Positions 25,622 through 35,963 are shown, counted from the stretch's first letter. The stretch: 64,000 nt of DNA from JAXMBN01 sp046349875 (GCA_046349875.1 JAXMBN010000013.1:62001-126000), one strand, 5' to 3'. Notes: generated by a model from the letters alone, not told the origin. Numbers and translations: made by a program.

Positions 25622-27241
25622 CTACGATTTTTCGGGACCGAAATGAGCCAGGGCGACCGTTTGCATCCCCTTGAGATCGAGTTTACCCGTCCCAAGAACC
25701 GGAATTTCGTCCACCTGTAAGAAGCTATCTTCACCGGGCAAAAAGAGGTTGGGCAGCCCTTCACCGCTCAGTTTCTTGAGCAACTCAGACGCGGACATCC
25801 CCAACCCCGTATGGAGCACGATGAGCCGTTCCCCTTTCTTAGGATCAGGAACCGCCGTCACCACCGCGGGGACTTTGCCATCTTCGCCAATGCCCAAAAT
25901 CTTGTGGATCGCCTCTTCCAATTGAATGTGCGGCACCATTTCACCACCGATCTTCGAGAAGCGGCTTTGCCTTCCCGTGATGTGGATATACCCATCCTCA
26001 TCGATCATGGCGATGTCGCCGGTTTCATACCATCCATCTCGAATGACTTTGCGAGTGAGCTCCTCTTGGTGCAGGTACCCCTGCATGACATTGGGCCCTT
26101 TGATTTCGAGCATCCCAGATTCGTTCACTCCGAGAACATGGCGATCATCCAAGTCGACGATGCGCGCTTGCACTCCGGGAACGGGACGTCCGACCGAACC
26201 TTCACGCAGCCCTTTGCCCGGATCGGTAGCTGTCGAACGCTTGGGCGGCAAGTTCACCGATACCAATGGACTAAGCTCAGTCGTTCCGTATCCTTCAAGG
26301 GGTCGGATACCGAAGGTCTTTTCAAATTCATCCGCAACCGAGATAGGCATCTTCTCGGCACCGACCACGACGACCTCGAGCGTTTTGAACTGATCGGGAG
26401 TGACACGGCGCATGTAGTTTCGCAAGAACGTCGGAGTCGCCAAGAGTACGGTCGCTTTGTACTGTTCTGACAGCTTGCCAATCTGCTTCGCATCCAATGG
26501 ACTGTAATGAAACACTCCCGTCGGAGGCAGGGCCATCGCCGTCCAAAGTGTGACTGTGTATCCAAACGAATGGAAGAAAGGAAGAATACCAAGGATCACA
26601 TCGCGTTCGCTCAATCCAATCGCATCACGAATCGCATGGACGTTGGAAGCCACATTGCCATATGAAAGCACCACCCCTTTCGGAATCCCTGTCGAGCCCG
26701 ATGTGAAGATGATGGTCACAGGTTCCTTGGAGTCGACCGACTTCAAACCAAGATGCGAAAGCAGCATGGGAATCGGAGCCAACTTGCCCCAAACAAATCC
26801 ACTGACTTTGTCGAGCAAAGATGCTTTGTCGCGGAAATCTTCCAAGTACACAACTTCTGCATCGAGTTTGACATCCAGCTTGTCGAGCACTTTGCGGCTC
26901 GTCAACACATGCTTGATGTCGGCCATCTCGATGCATTGATTGAGTGTTGCGGAACTGACGGTGTAATTCAAATTGACCGCCACGCGCTTCTGAAAACTCA
27001 AGGCAAAATTAGCCACGGCCGCAGGGACGCTGGGTGGCAACAAAACTCCCACATACTTTTCGTCCGCTTTCAAGACATGCTTCGCCAGGATGTTCCCCAA
27101 CACGAGCGAACGAATCAGCAGATCATTTCCGCTCAGCTTCACTCCTGTCGAATCGGCAATCTTGATCGCATTTCCTCGTTTGCGACATTGTTCAATCAAC
27201 ATCCGTGGGAGGTTGACATCTTGATCTTCAAAGGAACTCAT
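25622..27241 (-). CDS. AMP-forming acyl-activating enzyme (Aas-like acyl-ACP/acyl-CoA synthetase)
   Basis: A 539-residue ANL-superfamily enzyme that adenylates a fatty or other carboxylic acid and loads it to CoA or ACP. The P-loop is TIIFTSGSTGIPKGV; the A5 motif is EGYGTTELSPLVSVN and the A7/A8 motifs are YETGDIAMIDEDGYIHITGR. The terminal catalytic lysine is in LGTGKLDLKG. The pattern is nearest to the synthetase half of Aas, which recycles lysophospholipid acyl chains; here it stands alone without the acyltransferase domain. ATG 27241 is preferred over a 27-residue extension. It lies 47 bases after the sugar isomerase gene. Confidence 0.85.
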   Translation of the reverse strand: MSSFEDQDVNLPRMLIEQCRKRGNAIKIADSTGVKLSGNDLLIRSLVLGNILAKHVLKADEKYVGVLLPPSVPAAVANFALSFQKRVAVNLNYTVSSATLNQCIEMADIKHVLTSRKVLDKLDVKLDAEVVYLEDFRDKASLLDKVSGFVWGKLAPIPMLLSHLGLKSVDSKEPVTIIFTSGSTGIPKGVVLSYGNVASNVHAIRDAIGLSERDVILGILPFFHSFGYTVTLWTAMALPPTGVFHYSPLDAKQIGKLSEQYKATVLLATPTFLRNYMRRVTPDQFKTLEVVVVGAEKMPISVADEFEKTFGIRPLEGYGTTELSPLVSVNLPPKRSTATDPGKGLREGSVGRPVPGVQARIVDLDDRHVLGVNESGMLEIKGPNVMQGYLHQEELTRKVIRDGWYETGDIAMIDEDGYIHITGRQSRFSKIGGEMVPHIQLEEAIHKILGIGEDGKVPAVVTAVPDPKKGERLIVLHTGLGMSASELLKKLSGEGLPNLFLPGEDSFLQVDEIPVLGTGKLDLKGMQTVALAHFGPEKS

Positions 27242-27288
27242 GGATGGATCGATTCTAATGAGAGGACGGTGTGACTCAACGGTTGGAT

Positions 27289-28110
27289 TTAACGGCAAGC
27301 AGCTAAGGATTCTTTCATGCAACGCATACTCTTCTCCAAGATCGTTTCAATTCCAGGTGAGTAATCGAAAACTTCGACCGATACCCACCCTTGATAGTCG
27401 ACATCTTGGAGTGCTTGAAAGATGGGAACGAAGGGGACCTCGCCCATACCAGGCCCAAGCTTGTTGGGGTCGTTGGCATGGAAATGGATCATGATGTCTT
27501 GGTTTTGGTGAATCAACTCAGGAATAGGAATTCCTTCGGAACTCATAGCCTTAACATCGAGATGGAGTTGAATCCATGGTGAACCGATGTGTTCGATCAA
27601 GGCACGAGCTTGCGATGCGTGATTCAAAAAGTTTCCTTCCTGTGGCCCCAATGGCTCCACTGCAATACGGACGCGATTTTCTTGCAGAGCAGGAACGACA
27701 GCCCGCAATACTTCTTGGGCATTCTTTGAGGCTTCCTCATGGGTCATGTCGGGACCAAAGTTTCTTTGCAGAGGAGAGCCAAGCACCATGAGGTCGCCAC
27801 CAAGATCACGACACAATTGGACCAGTTCGATCAAATACCGTGCCGTCTTTTCGCGTATATGCTCATCTCGAGTCGTCAGGTGGTAACCTTCGGTTTTGGC
27901 GAGCAACCAGTGCAAACCCAGAATCTCGACTCCTTCTTCTTTCGCTGTCCGCACGAAATCTTGGCGCGTGGTTGGCGAGATCGACATGGCATCCTTTCCC
28001 AACGTGAAGGGAGCCACTTCGATTCCGGTATAGCCATGTTTTTTGGCCAAACGAAACGATTCAGACCAAGGCATATCACCAAACAATTCATTGCAAATCG
28101 CGTACTTCAT
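27289..28110 (-). CDS. Sugar phosphate isomerase/epimerase (AP-endonuclease-2-like TIM barrel)
   Basis: A 273-residue TIM-barrel protein of the xylose-isomerase-like/AP endonuclease 2 family. Metal ligands are suggested by the conserved EPLG, LDVKA, HFHAND and SVEVFDYSPG strands. Proteins of this type isomerise or epimerise sugars or their keto acids; the exact substrate is not evident. ATG 28110 has AAGGA just upstream; a TTG at 28122 is the alternative. Downstream on the same strand is the acyl-activating enzyme. The SDR gene upstream is separated by 64 bases, so these three may form one operon of small-molecule enzymes. Confidence 0.87.
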   Translation of the reverse strand: MKYAICNELFGDMPWSESFRLAKKHGYTGIEVAPFTLGKDAMSISPTTRQDFVRTAKEEGVEILGLHWLLAKTEGYHLTTRDEHIREKTARYLIELVQLCRDLGGDLMVLGSPLQRNFGPDMTHEEASKNAQEVLRAVVPALQENRVRIAVEPLGPQEGNFLNHASQARALIEHIGSPWIQLHLDVKAMSSEGIPIPELIHQNQDIMIHFHANDPNKLGPGMGEVPFVPIFQALQDVDYQGWVSVEVFDYSPGIETILEKSMRCMKESLAACR

Positions 28111-28174
28111 GGCATCCTTCAACGAGGAGGGGGACTTCGAGATGCCATAGTATTATCGATTCGCTTTCGGACTT

Positions 28175-28987
28175 CTACATCCCGAAGCAAGGACGCAAAT
28201 TTTCTGGTAGATCAGGCTGCTGCCAAATGCTCATGCCACCATCCACATAGATTGTTTGCCCTTGGATATGCCGGGCTTCATCGCTCAAAAGGAATACGGC
28301 TGCAGGACCGCAGACGTCGGGTTCGGGCACCTCGCCGTTCGGTGTATGCAACTTCATCCAAGCCAAAACGGCTGGATCTTGCGAGAGTACGGAATTGGTG
28401 AGGGGCGTCCGCACGAGCCCTGGAGCAATGGCGTTCACGCGAATATTATTGGGAGCGAGCGATACCGCCAAGGACCGCACCATAGCGGACACAGCTCCTT
28501 TGGAAGCATCGTAAAAAACGTGATTGGGTTCCGATAAGAGCCCATTGATGGAACTGGTGAAGAGAACGCGTCCTGCAACATTGCGCTGCATCCATGCTCG
28601 CGCAAATCGCTGCGTCAGGAACAGTCCGGAATAGACGTTGATCCGCATCGTTCGCTCGCAACAATCGACGTCGGCTTCCAAGAAACTTGGTTCGCGATAG
28701 GTACCAGCATTGTTGATGAGCAAGTCGATACCATTGAGCTTCGCCTGCGCTGCGAGATAAAGACTATCGATGATTTCGTTGGGATGTTGACTCAAATCCC
28801 CTTCCACAAAATCGGTCGCTCTTCCCAGGTCGCGAATCGCCCGAAGCGTCGATTCAGCCGCCTCGTCATATCGCAATCCATGGATTAGCACATCGGCGCC
28901 CGCCGCTGCGATCGCTACTGCCATAGCAGCCCCAACCCCTTGCGTCCCCCCTGTAACCAATGCTTTATGACCATCGAGTCGAAACAT
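28175..28987 (-). CDS. Short-chain dehydrogenase/reductase
   Basis: A 270-residue classical SDR. Cofactor motif TGGTQGVG, structural NNAG, active-site Ser in TSSINGL and YDASK (Tyr-x3-Lys) are all present, as is the PG motif after the active site. The start has a GAGGTGGAAG ribosome binding site. The substrate cannot be predicted. It leads a run of same-strand genes with the sugar isomerase and acyl-activating enzyme. Confidence 0.9.
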   Translation of the reverse strand: MFRLDGHKALVTGGTQGVGAAMAVAIAAAGADVLIHGLRYDEAAESTLRAIRDLGRATDFVEGDLSQHPNEIIDSLYLAAQAKLNGIDLLINNAGTYREPSFLEADVDCCERTMRINVYSGLFLTQRFARAWMQRNVAGRVLFTSSINGLLSEPNHVFYDASKGAVSAMVRSLAVSLAPNNIRVNAIAPGLVRTPLTNSVLSQDPAVLAWMKLHTPNGEVPEPDVCGPAAVFLLSDEARHIQGQTIYVDGGMSIWQQPDLPENLRPCFGM

Positions 28988-29145
28988 CTTCCACCTCGCT
29001 CCCCCTGCAACGAATGATTCCCAATCGCATCAGCCTCCTGCTGTTTCTCGTATCGTACTTGAACAGCACACTGCTTGGGATGCCACGCCCTGTTTGGGAT
29101 CGATGACGATTCAGCCCCCAGGACTCGATAAAGCCGCTGCATCTC

Positions 29146-30297
29146 TTATGCCGAAGCTTGGAGGCGTTGCAGAGTTTTTCTTTGATCCGGGAACTTTCGG
29201 AACCAGCCGCTAACGATCGCTAGAGTTTCCTCACGCCGCTGGTATTGAACGCCTACATGATTGTCTTGACTCAACCATTGCGACACTTCTCGTTCGGCCC
29301 GCTTTCGATCGCGAGCCGATTTAGGTGCACGGATCGCATGTTCCACCACACCGCGTCGAATCAAATACCAATGCGATCGACCATCGTCACTTTCGATGGG
29401 ATAGACACATGTCAGCTCATGGCGAGCTCGTTCATGTTCTTCAAGGCGACGCGTTAGCCACGTCAAGACCCGAAGATCCTCGCGCCACCGCATGGCTTGC
29501 TCGAAATGCAATCGCAGCGAAGCCAATGTCATGACGTGTTCGAGTCGCTCCAATACTCCCGCCGTTTTTCCACGCAAGAAATCACGAGCTTGGTCAACAT
29601 GCTTTTCGTATGATGAACGACCACAACCTTGAATGCATGGACCTAAACAGTTGCCAATCTCATGGCGCAGGCATCCAGGTCGCACTTCGAGATCGAACAG
29701 TGGTAACTGATCCGAAAAAACGAACTTGGTTTGACTAGAACAGTCTCGCAATCGAAAGAATCGATTGAGCACATCGGCCGCTCGTCGCACTCGGCCCGAT
29801 CCAAACAAAGGACCATCCCATGCACGACATTTGGGATCGGGTTGATTCGCAACATAGAACATCTCTGCCGGAGATTTGCCAAGGCAGAGGAACACAGGCT
29901 TCTGTCGATTCGGAATTCCCTGCACGTTGAACCGCGGCTGAAATTTGCGAATCAAGAATTGTTCTCGCAAGAGCGCTGCAAATTCGCTCGGCTGCGTCTC
30001 GTACACAATCGCCACCGCAGCTTGAACGATCCGCCCCGACTTTTCATCTTCATTGGTCGGCATGAAATAGCTGAGCAAGCGGCCGCGCAAAGCCTTCGAC
30101 TTGCCAACGTAGATCAAGCGTCCGATGGCATCGATCATTCCGTAAACGCCAGGAAGCCGCGGCACCTGTTTGCGAACCGCGTTTCGAAGGAGCTCGGTCG
30201 AATCACCTTCAACGCGCTGAATCGGCGCCGGATCCCAAGCCATCAATGGGTCATACCCAAACTCGACAAAACATTCCTGTTGAAGAAGTGCATCCAT
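29146..30297 (-). CDS. UvrC-like GIY-YIG nuclease lacking the C-terminal nuclease domain
   Basis: A 383-residue protein corresponding to the N-terminal half of UvrC. The GIY-YIG domain is at about residues 45-130 (PGVYGMIDAIGRLIYVGKS). Four cysteines match the UvrC [4Fe-4S] site: RDCSSQ, then GCLRHEIGNCLGPC. A UVR-like motif follows (LERLEHVMTLASLRLHFEQAMRWREDL). The RNase-H-like endonuclease V-like domain and the HhH pair of full UvrC (about 600 residues) are missing. It resembles Cho, the second incision nuclease of E. coli, but keeps a UVR-like segment. It is monocistronic. ATG 30297 is used; M19 is an alternative. Confidence 0.85.
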   Translation of the reverse strand: MDALLQQECFVEFGYDPLMAWDPAPIQRVEGDSTELLRNAVRKQVPRLPGVYGMIDAIGRLIYVGKSKALRGRLLSYFMPTNEDEKSGRIVQAAVAIVYETQPSEFAALLREQFLIRKFQPRFNVQGIPNRQKPVFLCLGKSPAEMFYVANQPDPKCRAWDGPLFGSGRVRRAADVLNRFFRLRDCSSQTKFVFSDQLPLFDLEVRPGCLRHEIGNCLGPCIQGCGRSSYEKHVDQARDFLRGKTAGVLERLEHVMTLASLRLHFEQAMRWREDLRVLTWLTRRLEEHERARHELTCVYPIESDDGRSHWYLIRRGVVEHAIRAPKSARDRKRAEREVSQWLSQDNHVGVQYQRREETLAIVSGWFRKFPDQRKTLQRLQASA

Positions 30298-30474
30298 GCT
30301 TCAACACCGTACGTGGCGAGCCTTAAGAATAAACCAGTAGTATCGCCATCGAATGAAGAAATTTCCATGGCACGAATGAGAGATCGAGCCTCAACCCCAC
30401 CGAGCAAGGCCCTCGATCCTTGGCAGGCATTATCGCTGCCAAAGGATGAGCCCTCAAGTGTGTTCCTCGCTCCG

Positions 30475-31485
30475 TTAGCTCTTTCTTTCAACTCCTTCCG
30501 AAGTCGATTGCCCCCAATATCCATGATCGCGGAGCCATTGCACCGAGTCACGGAGGGTTTCCTCGATCGGTCGTATCGTATATCCCAGTTCTTTCTGAGC
30601 TCGCTCACTGGAATACCAATGAAATTGGGCCGAAGTACGAATGCTAGCCGAATTAAAATCGGATTCACGCTTCCGCAACCAAGTCCTTCCATCGCCGAAC
30701 CATCCACCAAGAATTCTCCAAGGAAGTCGAGGCGTGAACCAAGGACTGGGCCGCCCCACCTCTTTGGCAATACGACACCAAAGCTCGAAATACCGAAGGT
30801 TTTTTCCAGCAAGAATGTAGTGCCGACCTCGCTCTCCCTTCGTCATCGCCAAGAGAACCCCTTGGGCAACATCGCGAGCATCGCAGAGACTGCAACCACC
30901 GATCGGCGTGAACATCATCCAAGCGGTATTGGCGATGGCGGTGATCATGCGCCCCGAACTGGGCTTCCAATCCCATGGTCCCAACATAAAGCCAGGATGC
31001 ACGATGACCGCATCGAGCCCTTCCTTCACCAAGACATCAACCACGCTTTCCGCTTCGCGTTTGCTCAGAACATAGCTGCTTGGAAGCTGGCCGTCACCTT
31101 GTGTTTCTTCATCGACGATGCGGCTCTTGCTACCGATCGCGAGCGTATTGACCGTGGAAACATAGACGAGCCGGATTCCTTTTGCGAGCGCCGCGGTTGC
31201 AACGTGCTTGGTCCCTTCGACATTTACTTTGCGCGATTCGTCGAGATACTTCCAGCCAATATGGATGAACGCTGCGCAGTGGATCACTGCATCGACATCC
31301 TTCATTGCCATAGCCAGAGTTTGAGGATCGTCGAGCTCACCGCAAGCGAACTCAACCTTGAGGCCTTCAAAGGGTTGTGCAATCGACTGGCGCACATAGA
31401 CGCGAACATCGTGCCCTGCGGCTAAGGCCGCGCGAACAATATTATTTCCGAGTAGCCCTGTTGCTCCCGTTACCAAGACGCGCAT
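30475..31485 (-). CDS. NAD-dependent epimerase/dehydratase (extended SDR)
   Basis: A 336-residue extended SDR. The nucleotide motif is TGATGLLGNNIV, the active-site Tyr and Lys are in SSYVLSKREAE, and the C terminus carries the substrate domain (RDVAQGVLLAM, KELGYTIRPIEETLRD). The sequence resembles the dihydroflavonol reductase/hopanoid-associated epimerase group, but no hopanoid genes are nearby. GGAG lies eight bases upstream of ATG 31485; a frame extends 49 residues further without conserved features. It is divergent from the RND exporter gene. Confidence 0.88.
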   Translation of the reverse strand: MRVLVTGATGLLGNNIVRAALAAGHDVRVYVRQSIAQPFEGLKVEFACGELDDPQTLAMAMKDVDAVIHCAAFIHIGWKYLDESRKVNVEGTKHVATAALAKGIRLVYVSTVNTLAIGSKSRIVDEETQGDGQLPSSYVLSKREAESVVDVLVKEGLDAVIVHPGFMLGPWDWKPSSGRMITAIANTAWMMFTPIGGCSLCDARDVAQGVLLAMTKGERGRHYILAGKNLRYFELWCRIAKEVGRPSPWFTPRLPWRILGGWFGDGRTWLRKRESDFNSASIRTSAQFHWYSSERAQKELGYTIRPIEETLRDSVQWLRDHGYWGQSTSEGVERKS

Positions 31486-31680
31486 TACCGATCTCCGATC
31501 GAGCACTGATTTGCGAGCCTCTCCTGTGATGCTCGTCCACCAAGTTCGGTCTATTCTACGACAGGTTCCGTCTTTGGGGAGAACAGCACCCCATCCTCCA
31601 CTACCCTGGATGGACGCCTCCGGTTTTACCATTACGATTGAGACTTCCTAAGTATCGCCCCTTTGCCCAACGAAATTGGT

Positions 31681-34047
31681 ATGCGATTTTTGCATCTCCC
31701 CTCCTGGAACTCGATCGCAGACGGTTGCATTGCTTGGCGATGGCTTCTCCTTGTATTGGCGGCTTTGGCATTCTTGTGGGCAATTCCGACACGTCAAAAC
31801 CTTCGCATGGAACGCCGTATGGAGACCATGCTCATCGAAGGTGATCCCGCGCGGACCGATTTCGAATTCTTAGCCAAACGCTTCGGTGGCAATGAAATCG
31901 TCCTGTGTATCTTCGACATCCCCGATCTCTGGGAGGAATCGGGAAAAGGCATCCAGACGGTCCAACAATTGGGTGATGCATTTCGCGAGATTCGCGGTGT
32001 TGCCGATGTCATGGACCTAGGACGATTAGATCAGCTACTACGATCGACCCAGCCTCAACCTTGGCTGAGCGCCGCTCCTTGGTTGGGATCCAAACCACCA
32101 ACGACTCCCCTGCTCTCCCCGAACCAGCCTTTCGCGAAAGCGATGCTAGAACTTTTCGAGGGGTACACGCACATGCGCGGTCAGACGACGACTGCGATTG
32201 TTTGCGTTTTGGATTCGTCCGATTCCTCCCTCGCATCGCGTCGCGCGACGATCGATGGCATCGCAAACGTGATTCACCATTCGCCAGTCGTGCAACAAGA
32301 ATCATTGCATGGTGATGCGATTGGTGAACCGATTCTCATCCATGATGGGTTTCGTTTGGTGGAAGAAGATGGCCGAACCTTGGGGATCGCCGCGGCAATG
32401 GTGCTCACCATTATCCTCTTGCTAGGCTTTCGCTCTTGGCGCTGGACACTCATCGCCATCTTCGTCGTGCAATGGTCGCAGTGGGTGACGGAAGCAATCA
32501 TTGCGTCGACCGATATGCAATTGACCATGGTCTCGTCGATGTTGGCATCACTGGTCACGATTATCGGCGTTGCGACGACGATCCACTGGATGATGGCCTA
32601 TGAGTACGAGCATCGAACAACGGACTCGGTCGTGGAATCGATGCGACTCTCACTTCGATCGGTCATTCGCCCCATCGTGTTTGCATGTCTCACCGACGCC
32701 TTGGGCTTTGCGTCTCTCTTGCTGGCTCAGGTGGGCCCCGTCCGCGACTATGGATTGATGATGAGTTTAGCGTCGATGGTGGTCTTGGCATCCATTCTCT
32801 TGATCATTCCTGGGCTTGCGACGTTGGGCCATTCGGGGACGCACCTTCGACTTTTGCCTGGAGACGAGTGGGTTCGTCAAGCATTGGTTCGTTCGCTACA
32901 CCCTTTTCTAAGATACGGCAAAACGATTACAGCATTGATGGTGGTCGTGGTGTCTGCTGCCATCTATGGATCGCTGAACATGGAAGTTGAAACCGACTTT
33001 ATCCGCAACTTTCGGTCGGATTGGCCGATGGTGCGTGCCTACGATCGCATTGAACGTCAACTCGGCGGAGCCGGTGTTTGGGACATCATGCTGCCGGCCC
33101 CACGCCAACTAACCGAAGATTATCTTCAGGGTGTTCAGCAATTTGAGACCAAGTTGCGAGCGATTTCTATTGGCGAAAACTATCGATTGACCAAGGTCCT
33201 TAGTTTGGCAGATGCAGAATTGGCTTCGCGATCGGCGCCGGGCGCGAGTCTTTTAACGAGTTCAGCCCGATTGACGTTGATGGAAACCATGATGCCTGGC
33301 TTTTTCCATGCGATGGTTGCACGTCCCGATGCGAGTGAAACCCATGGTTGGTTTCGCATCATGCTTCGTTCGCCCGAACGAGCCTCTGCCGACGAGAAAC
33401 TCGCTTTGATCGATGCCGTCCATCAAGAGACTCAACGATGGCTCGATGCGCAGTCCCATTGGCTCCGCTCCTCACCCAGTGATGCAGCGACGCGACCGAG
33501 AATCTCTGGTCACTTTGTCTTGCTGACCAAGCTCATCGATAGCCTGATTGCCGATCAATGGCGATGCTTCTTCGTCGCTACCTGCGGCATCGGCGTTGCA
33601 TTGTTGATCGCGATTGGAAGAATCGATTGGGTGTTGATTGCATTGGTTCCCAATGCGATTCCCGCATTGATCGTGCTAGGGACGATGGGATGGCTAGGGT
33701 GGAAACTCAATTTGGGGGCTGCCTTGATCGCAGCCGTCTCGATCGGGATCTCGGTCGATTCTTCGTTGCATTATCTTTTGAGACTTCGTACCGAACTGAG
33801 GGCTCAAAAATCGCTCGAAGATGCACTGCATGCATGCCAGCGCGATGTTGGCATGGCTATGCTCCTTTCAACCATTGCCTTGATGATGGGATTCCTCTGG
33901 CTCACGACCAGTGAATTCCTACCCACGGTGGTCTTTGGTGCCTCGGCTGCGCTCACCATGCTCGGTGGATTGCTCGGCAATCTTTGGCTCATGCCCATGT
34001 GGATCTATATGCTGGAATCGCGTCGCAAGTTGATTCGAGCGAATTAG
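31681..34047 (+). CDS. RND/MMPL-family membrane exporter
   Basis: A 788-residue protein of the RND superfamily (MMPL/SSD-type), with two repeats of one helix, a large periplasmic loop and five helices. Helix 1 is near residue 20 (WRWLLLVLAALAFLWAIP). The first SSD-like block is at about 235-380 (LGIAAAMVLTIILLLGFRSW, GVATTIHWMMAYEYE), the second starts near 412 and ends at about 780 (VAFLIAIGR-like VALLIAIGR, SIGISVDSSLHYLLRLR). The acidic relay (SVDSSLH) is present. No membrane-fusion partner is adjacent, which favours a lipid or sterol-like substrate over a tripartite efflux system. ATG 31681 is preferred over TTG 31663. Confidence 0.9.
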   Translation: MRFLHLPSWNSIADGCIAWRWLLLVLAALAFLWAIPTRQNLRMERRMETMLIEGDPARTDFEFLAKRFGGNEIVLCIFDIPDLWEESGKGIQTVQQLGDAFREIRGVADVMDLGRLDQLLRSTQPQPWLSAAPWLGSKPPTTPLLSPNQPFAKAMLELFEGYTHMRGQTTTAIVCVLDSSDSSLASRRATIDGIANVIHHSPVVQQESLHGDAIGEPILIHDGFRLVEEDGRTLGIAAAMVLTIILLLGFRSWRWTLIAIFVVQWSQWVTEAIIASTDMQLTMVSSMLASLVTIIGVATTIHWMMAYEYEHRTTDSVVESMRLSLRSVIRPIVFACLTDALGFASLLLAQVGPVRDYGLMMSLASMVVLASILLIIPGLATLGHSGTHLRLLPGDEWVRQALVRSLHPFLRYGKTITALMVVVVSAAIYGSLNMEVETDFIRNFRSDWPMVRAYDRIERQLGGAGVWDIMLPAPRQLTEDYLQGVQQFETKLRAISIGENYRLTKVLSLADAELASRSAPGASLLTSSARLTLMETMMPGFFHAMVARPDASETHGWFRIMLRSPERASADEKLALIDAVHQETQRWLDAQSHWLRSSPSDAATRPRISGHFVLLTKLIDSLIADQWRCFFVATCGIGVALLIAIGRIDWVLIALVPNAIPALIVLGTMGWLGWKLNLGAALIAAVSIGISVDSSLHYLLRLRTELRAQKSLEDALHACQRDVGMAMLLSTIALMMGFLWLTTSEFLPTVVFGASAALTMLGGLLGNLWLMPMWIYMLESRRKLIRAN

Positions 34048-35963
34048 CGAAGCGAATCAGCCGTTTGGATCAACTGAGGCAGATCGTCTTGCTTGGAAGA
34101 ACGTTGCCCTTCCCAGCGTTTGCGATCAGGTTTTTCCATTCCAATGGCGATGGTATAAGTGCCCTCAGAAAAGACTGGGGGGCGAAAGCGATTCCCACGC
34201 ACGCGTTGCGTATAAACAATTTCCTTGGTCGATTCGTTTTGAACCTGGAGCACAAACGAATCGGTGCCAGTGACCTCTACGGTAGGAAGCCATGCCACTG
34301 GAGTGCGTCCATCATTGCCATTGGCAGCGATGGTAATGGGCCAACCAGGATATTGCTGGCTGTCGCCTTTCTTGGCATCCGAAAAACGAGGCCAACACTC
34401 GAGCGTGATCTCGTTCTTGGCCTTATGAAACTTCGCGATTCCATATCCATCACCACGTTTGCGTTCGTCTTTGATGTCTTCGGGATTGGCATAAGCCAAC
34501 ATCGAAATCTTGTTACCAAGTCCATCGAGAAAATCGCCCGTCCATGGCAGTGGACTTCCCAAACGTGGATTCGGACCAGGCTTTTCATCCAAAGGATGCC
34601 ACCAGCGACCATAGATCGTGTTGACGAGCGCAGGGCTCGTGAACGCATAAGGGCCATCTCGCCATTGGTCGATTCCATGTTGAACCACCACAGCCAAATG
34701 CTGATCCCCGCAGAGATGAATCGCGTGGGCCGATCGAATCCAACGCAAAGCTTCGTTGCGGCCCGACTGAGGCCAACCATTGCAATCCAAGTCGGCAAGC
34801 AATCGTCCATCGCGAGTACCATGCATATGCACTGCACCGCAAAACGCCGTCTGCGATAGAACGGCTTTCATCGTGGCTCCTGTCCAATCTTGCGACCAAT
34901 CTTTGAGGAAACGGAGTTGCCGACTACCCAACAACTCAAGTCCTGGCAGGTCGATGGATTTGGGATCGTAGCTTGGGTCATTGATATGATCGGGACGCGG
35001 CCCCATCTTGGGAATCTTTCCTTCGGGCCCACTTTTGAACTTGCGATCTTCCAAAATGGCAAAGTCGATTCCACCCAATCGATAGCGTGTGAAGTACACG
35101 CCAATTCCACGATCGACAGGCGCTGGATCAACGGGATCGGGTAGATGCCACGTTTGTTGACGCTGGACCATGTTGACATATTCGACCGGATAGAAATAAC
35201 CTCCATCGGCATTGTTCTTGGTTATCGAACGCTTCCCATTCTCTCCCCAAAGATTCGGATGCCCGACATCGTGATCATCGGGGATCGTAATTGCAGGGCG
35301 ATCCTTCAATACATCGCGAAACTGAAGCCCAAACTCGATCCAACCCGCGGTGTGTTCTGTATGGCGGTAGGTTTGATCGCCACTAAAGAACAACAGATCG
35401 GGATCTTGATACATCAAGTTTTCAAGAATCTCGGGTCGCAATCCTGTGGTTCGACTGGAGTTGCACGACATGTTGGCAACCACAATCGTCTCTTTGTGGA
35501 TTGGATCTTGCCGTATCGTACCTTCCAACATGGCATGCTCACCATGGCGAATGCGATACCGCTTTCGGACGTTCCCATCCCAGCTTTCGATTCGAAAGTG
35601 AGCACTCCAACCGGGATAGACGACATCGGTTTTTCCAATCGTCTTCCAAGCGTCGCCATCCTCGACTTCAAGTCGCACGCTTCGCGTTTCATCCGGCATC
35701 AATGGATAAAGTTGAGCCGTAAGCTTCAATACGGAACGATCGACGGTATAGATTGCAAATGCAATCACGCGATCGCGTTCGACTTGCATCGTGGGTGGTG
35801 GGTTTGGTCCCTGGGGAGGTTTCTTCTTCCACCACTCTCCAACGGCCAACGAATCTAAGTTGGGAAACTCATCGCCGAACGGTTTGGCTTCTTGCGCCAG
35901 CGCACCCTTCACGCTCCATAGCATCAACAAGACAACCAAAAATCGAACACCATTTAGACTCAT
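34044..35963 (-). CDS. Exported PhoD-like metallophosphatase
   Basis: A 639-residue exported protein of the PhoD/alkaline phosphatase D-like metallophosphoesterase group. The signal peptide ends near GALAQ. Metal-site motifs are FFSGDQTYRH, PDDHDVGHPN and LCGDQHLAVV. The substrate may be phosphodiesters or phospholipids. It converges with the RND gene and overlaps it by four bases. ATG 35963 gives a clean signal peptide. Confidence 0.85.
   Translation of the reverse strand: MSLNGVRFLVVLLMLWSVKGALAQEAKPFGDEFPNLDSLAVGEWWKKKPPQGPNPPPTMQVERDRVIAFAIYTVDRSVLKLTAQLYPLMPDETRSVRLEVEDGDAWKTIGKTDVVYPGWSAHFRIESWDGNVRKRYRIRHGEHAMLEGTIRQDPIHKETIVVANMSCNSSRTTGLRPEILENLMYQDPDLLFFSGDQTYRHTEHTAGWIEFGLQFRDVLKDRPAITIPDDHDVGHPNLWGENGKRSITKNNADGGYFYPVEYVNMVQRQQTWHLPDPVDPAPVDRGIGVYFTRYRLGGIDFAILEDRKFKSGPEGKIPKMGPRPDHINDPSYDPKSIDLPGLELLGSRQLRFLKDWSQDWTGATMKAVLSQTAFCGAVHMHGTRDGRLLADLDCNGWPQSGRNEALRWIRSAHAIHLCGDQHLAVVVQHGIDQWRDGPYAFTSPALVNTIYGRWWHPLDEKPGPNPRLGSPLPWTGDFLDGLGNKISMLAYANPEDIKDERKRGDGYGIAKFHKAKNEITLECWPRFSDAKKGDSQQYPGWPITIAANGNDGRTPVAWLPTVEVTGTDSFVLQVQNESTKEIVYTQRVRGNRFRPPVFSEGTYTIAIGMEKPDRKRWEGQRSSKQDDLPQLIQTADSLR

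Noticed and set aside
29731..31425. 564-codon plus-strand frame
   Set aside because: Antisense to the UvrC-like and epimerase genes, both with clear domains; the long frame is a codon-usage artefact.
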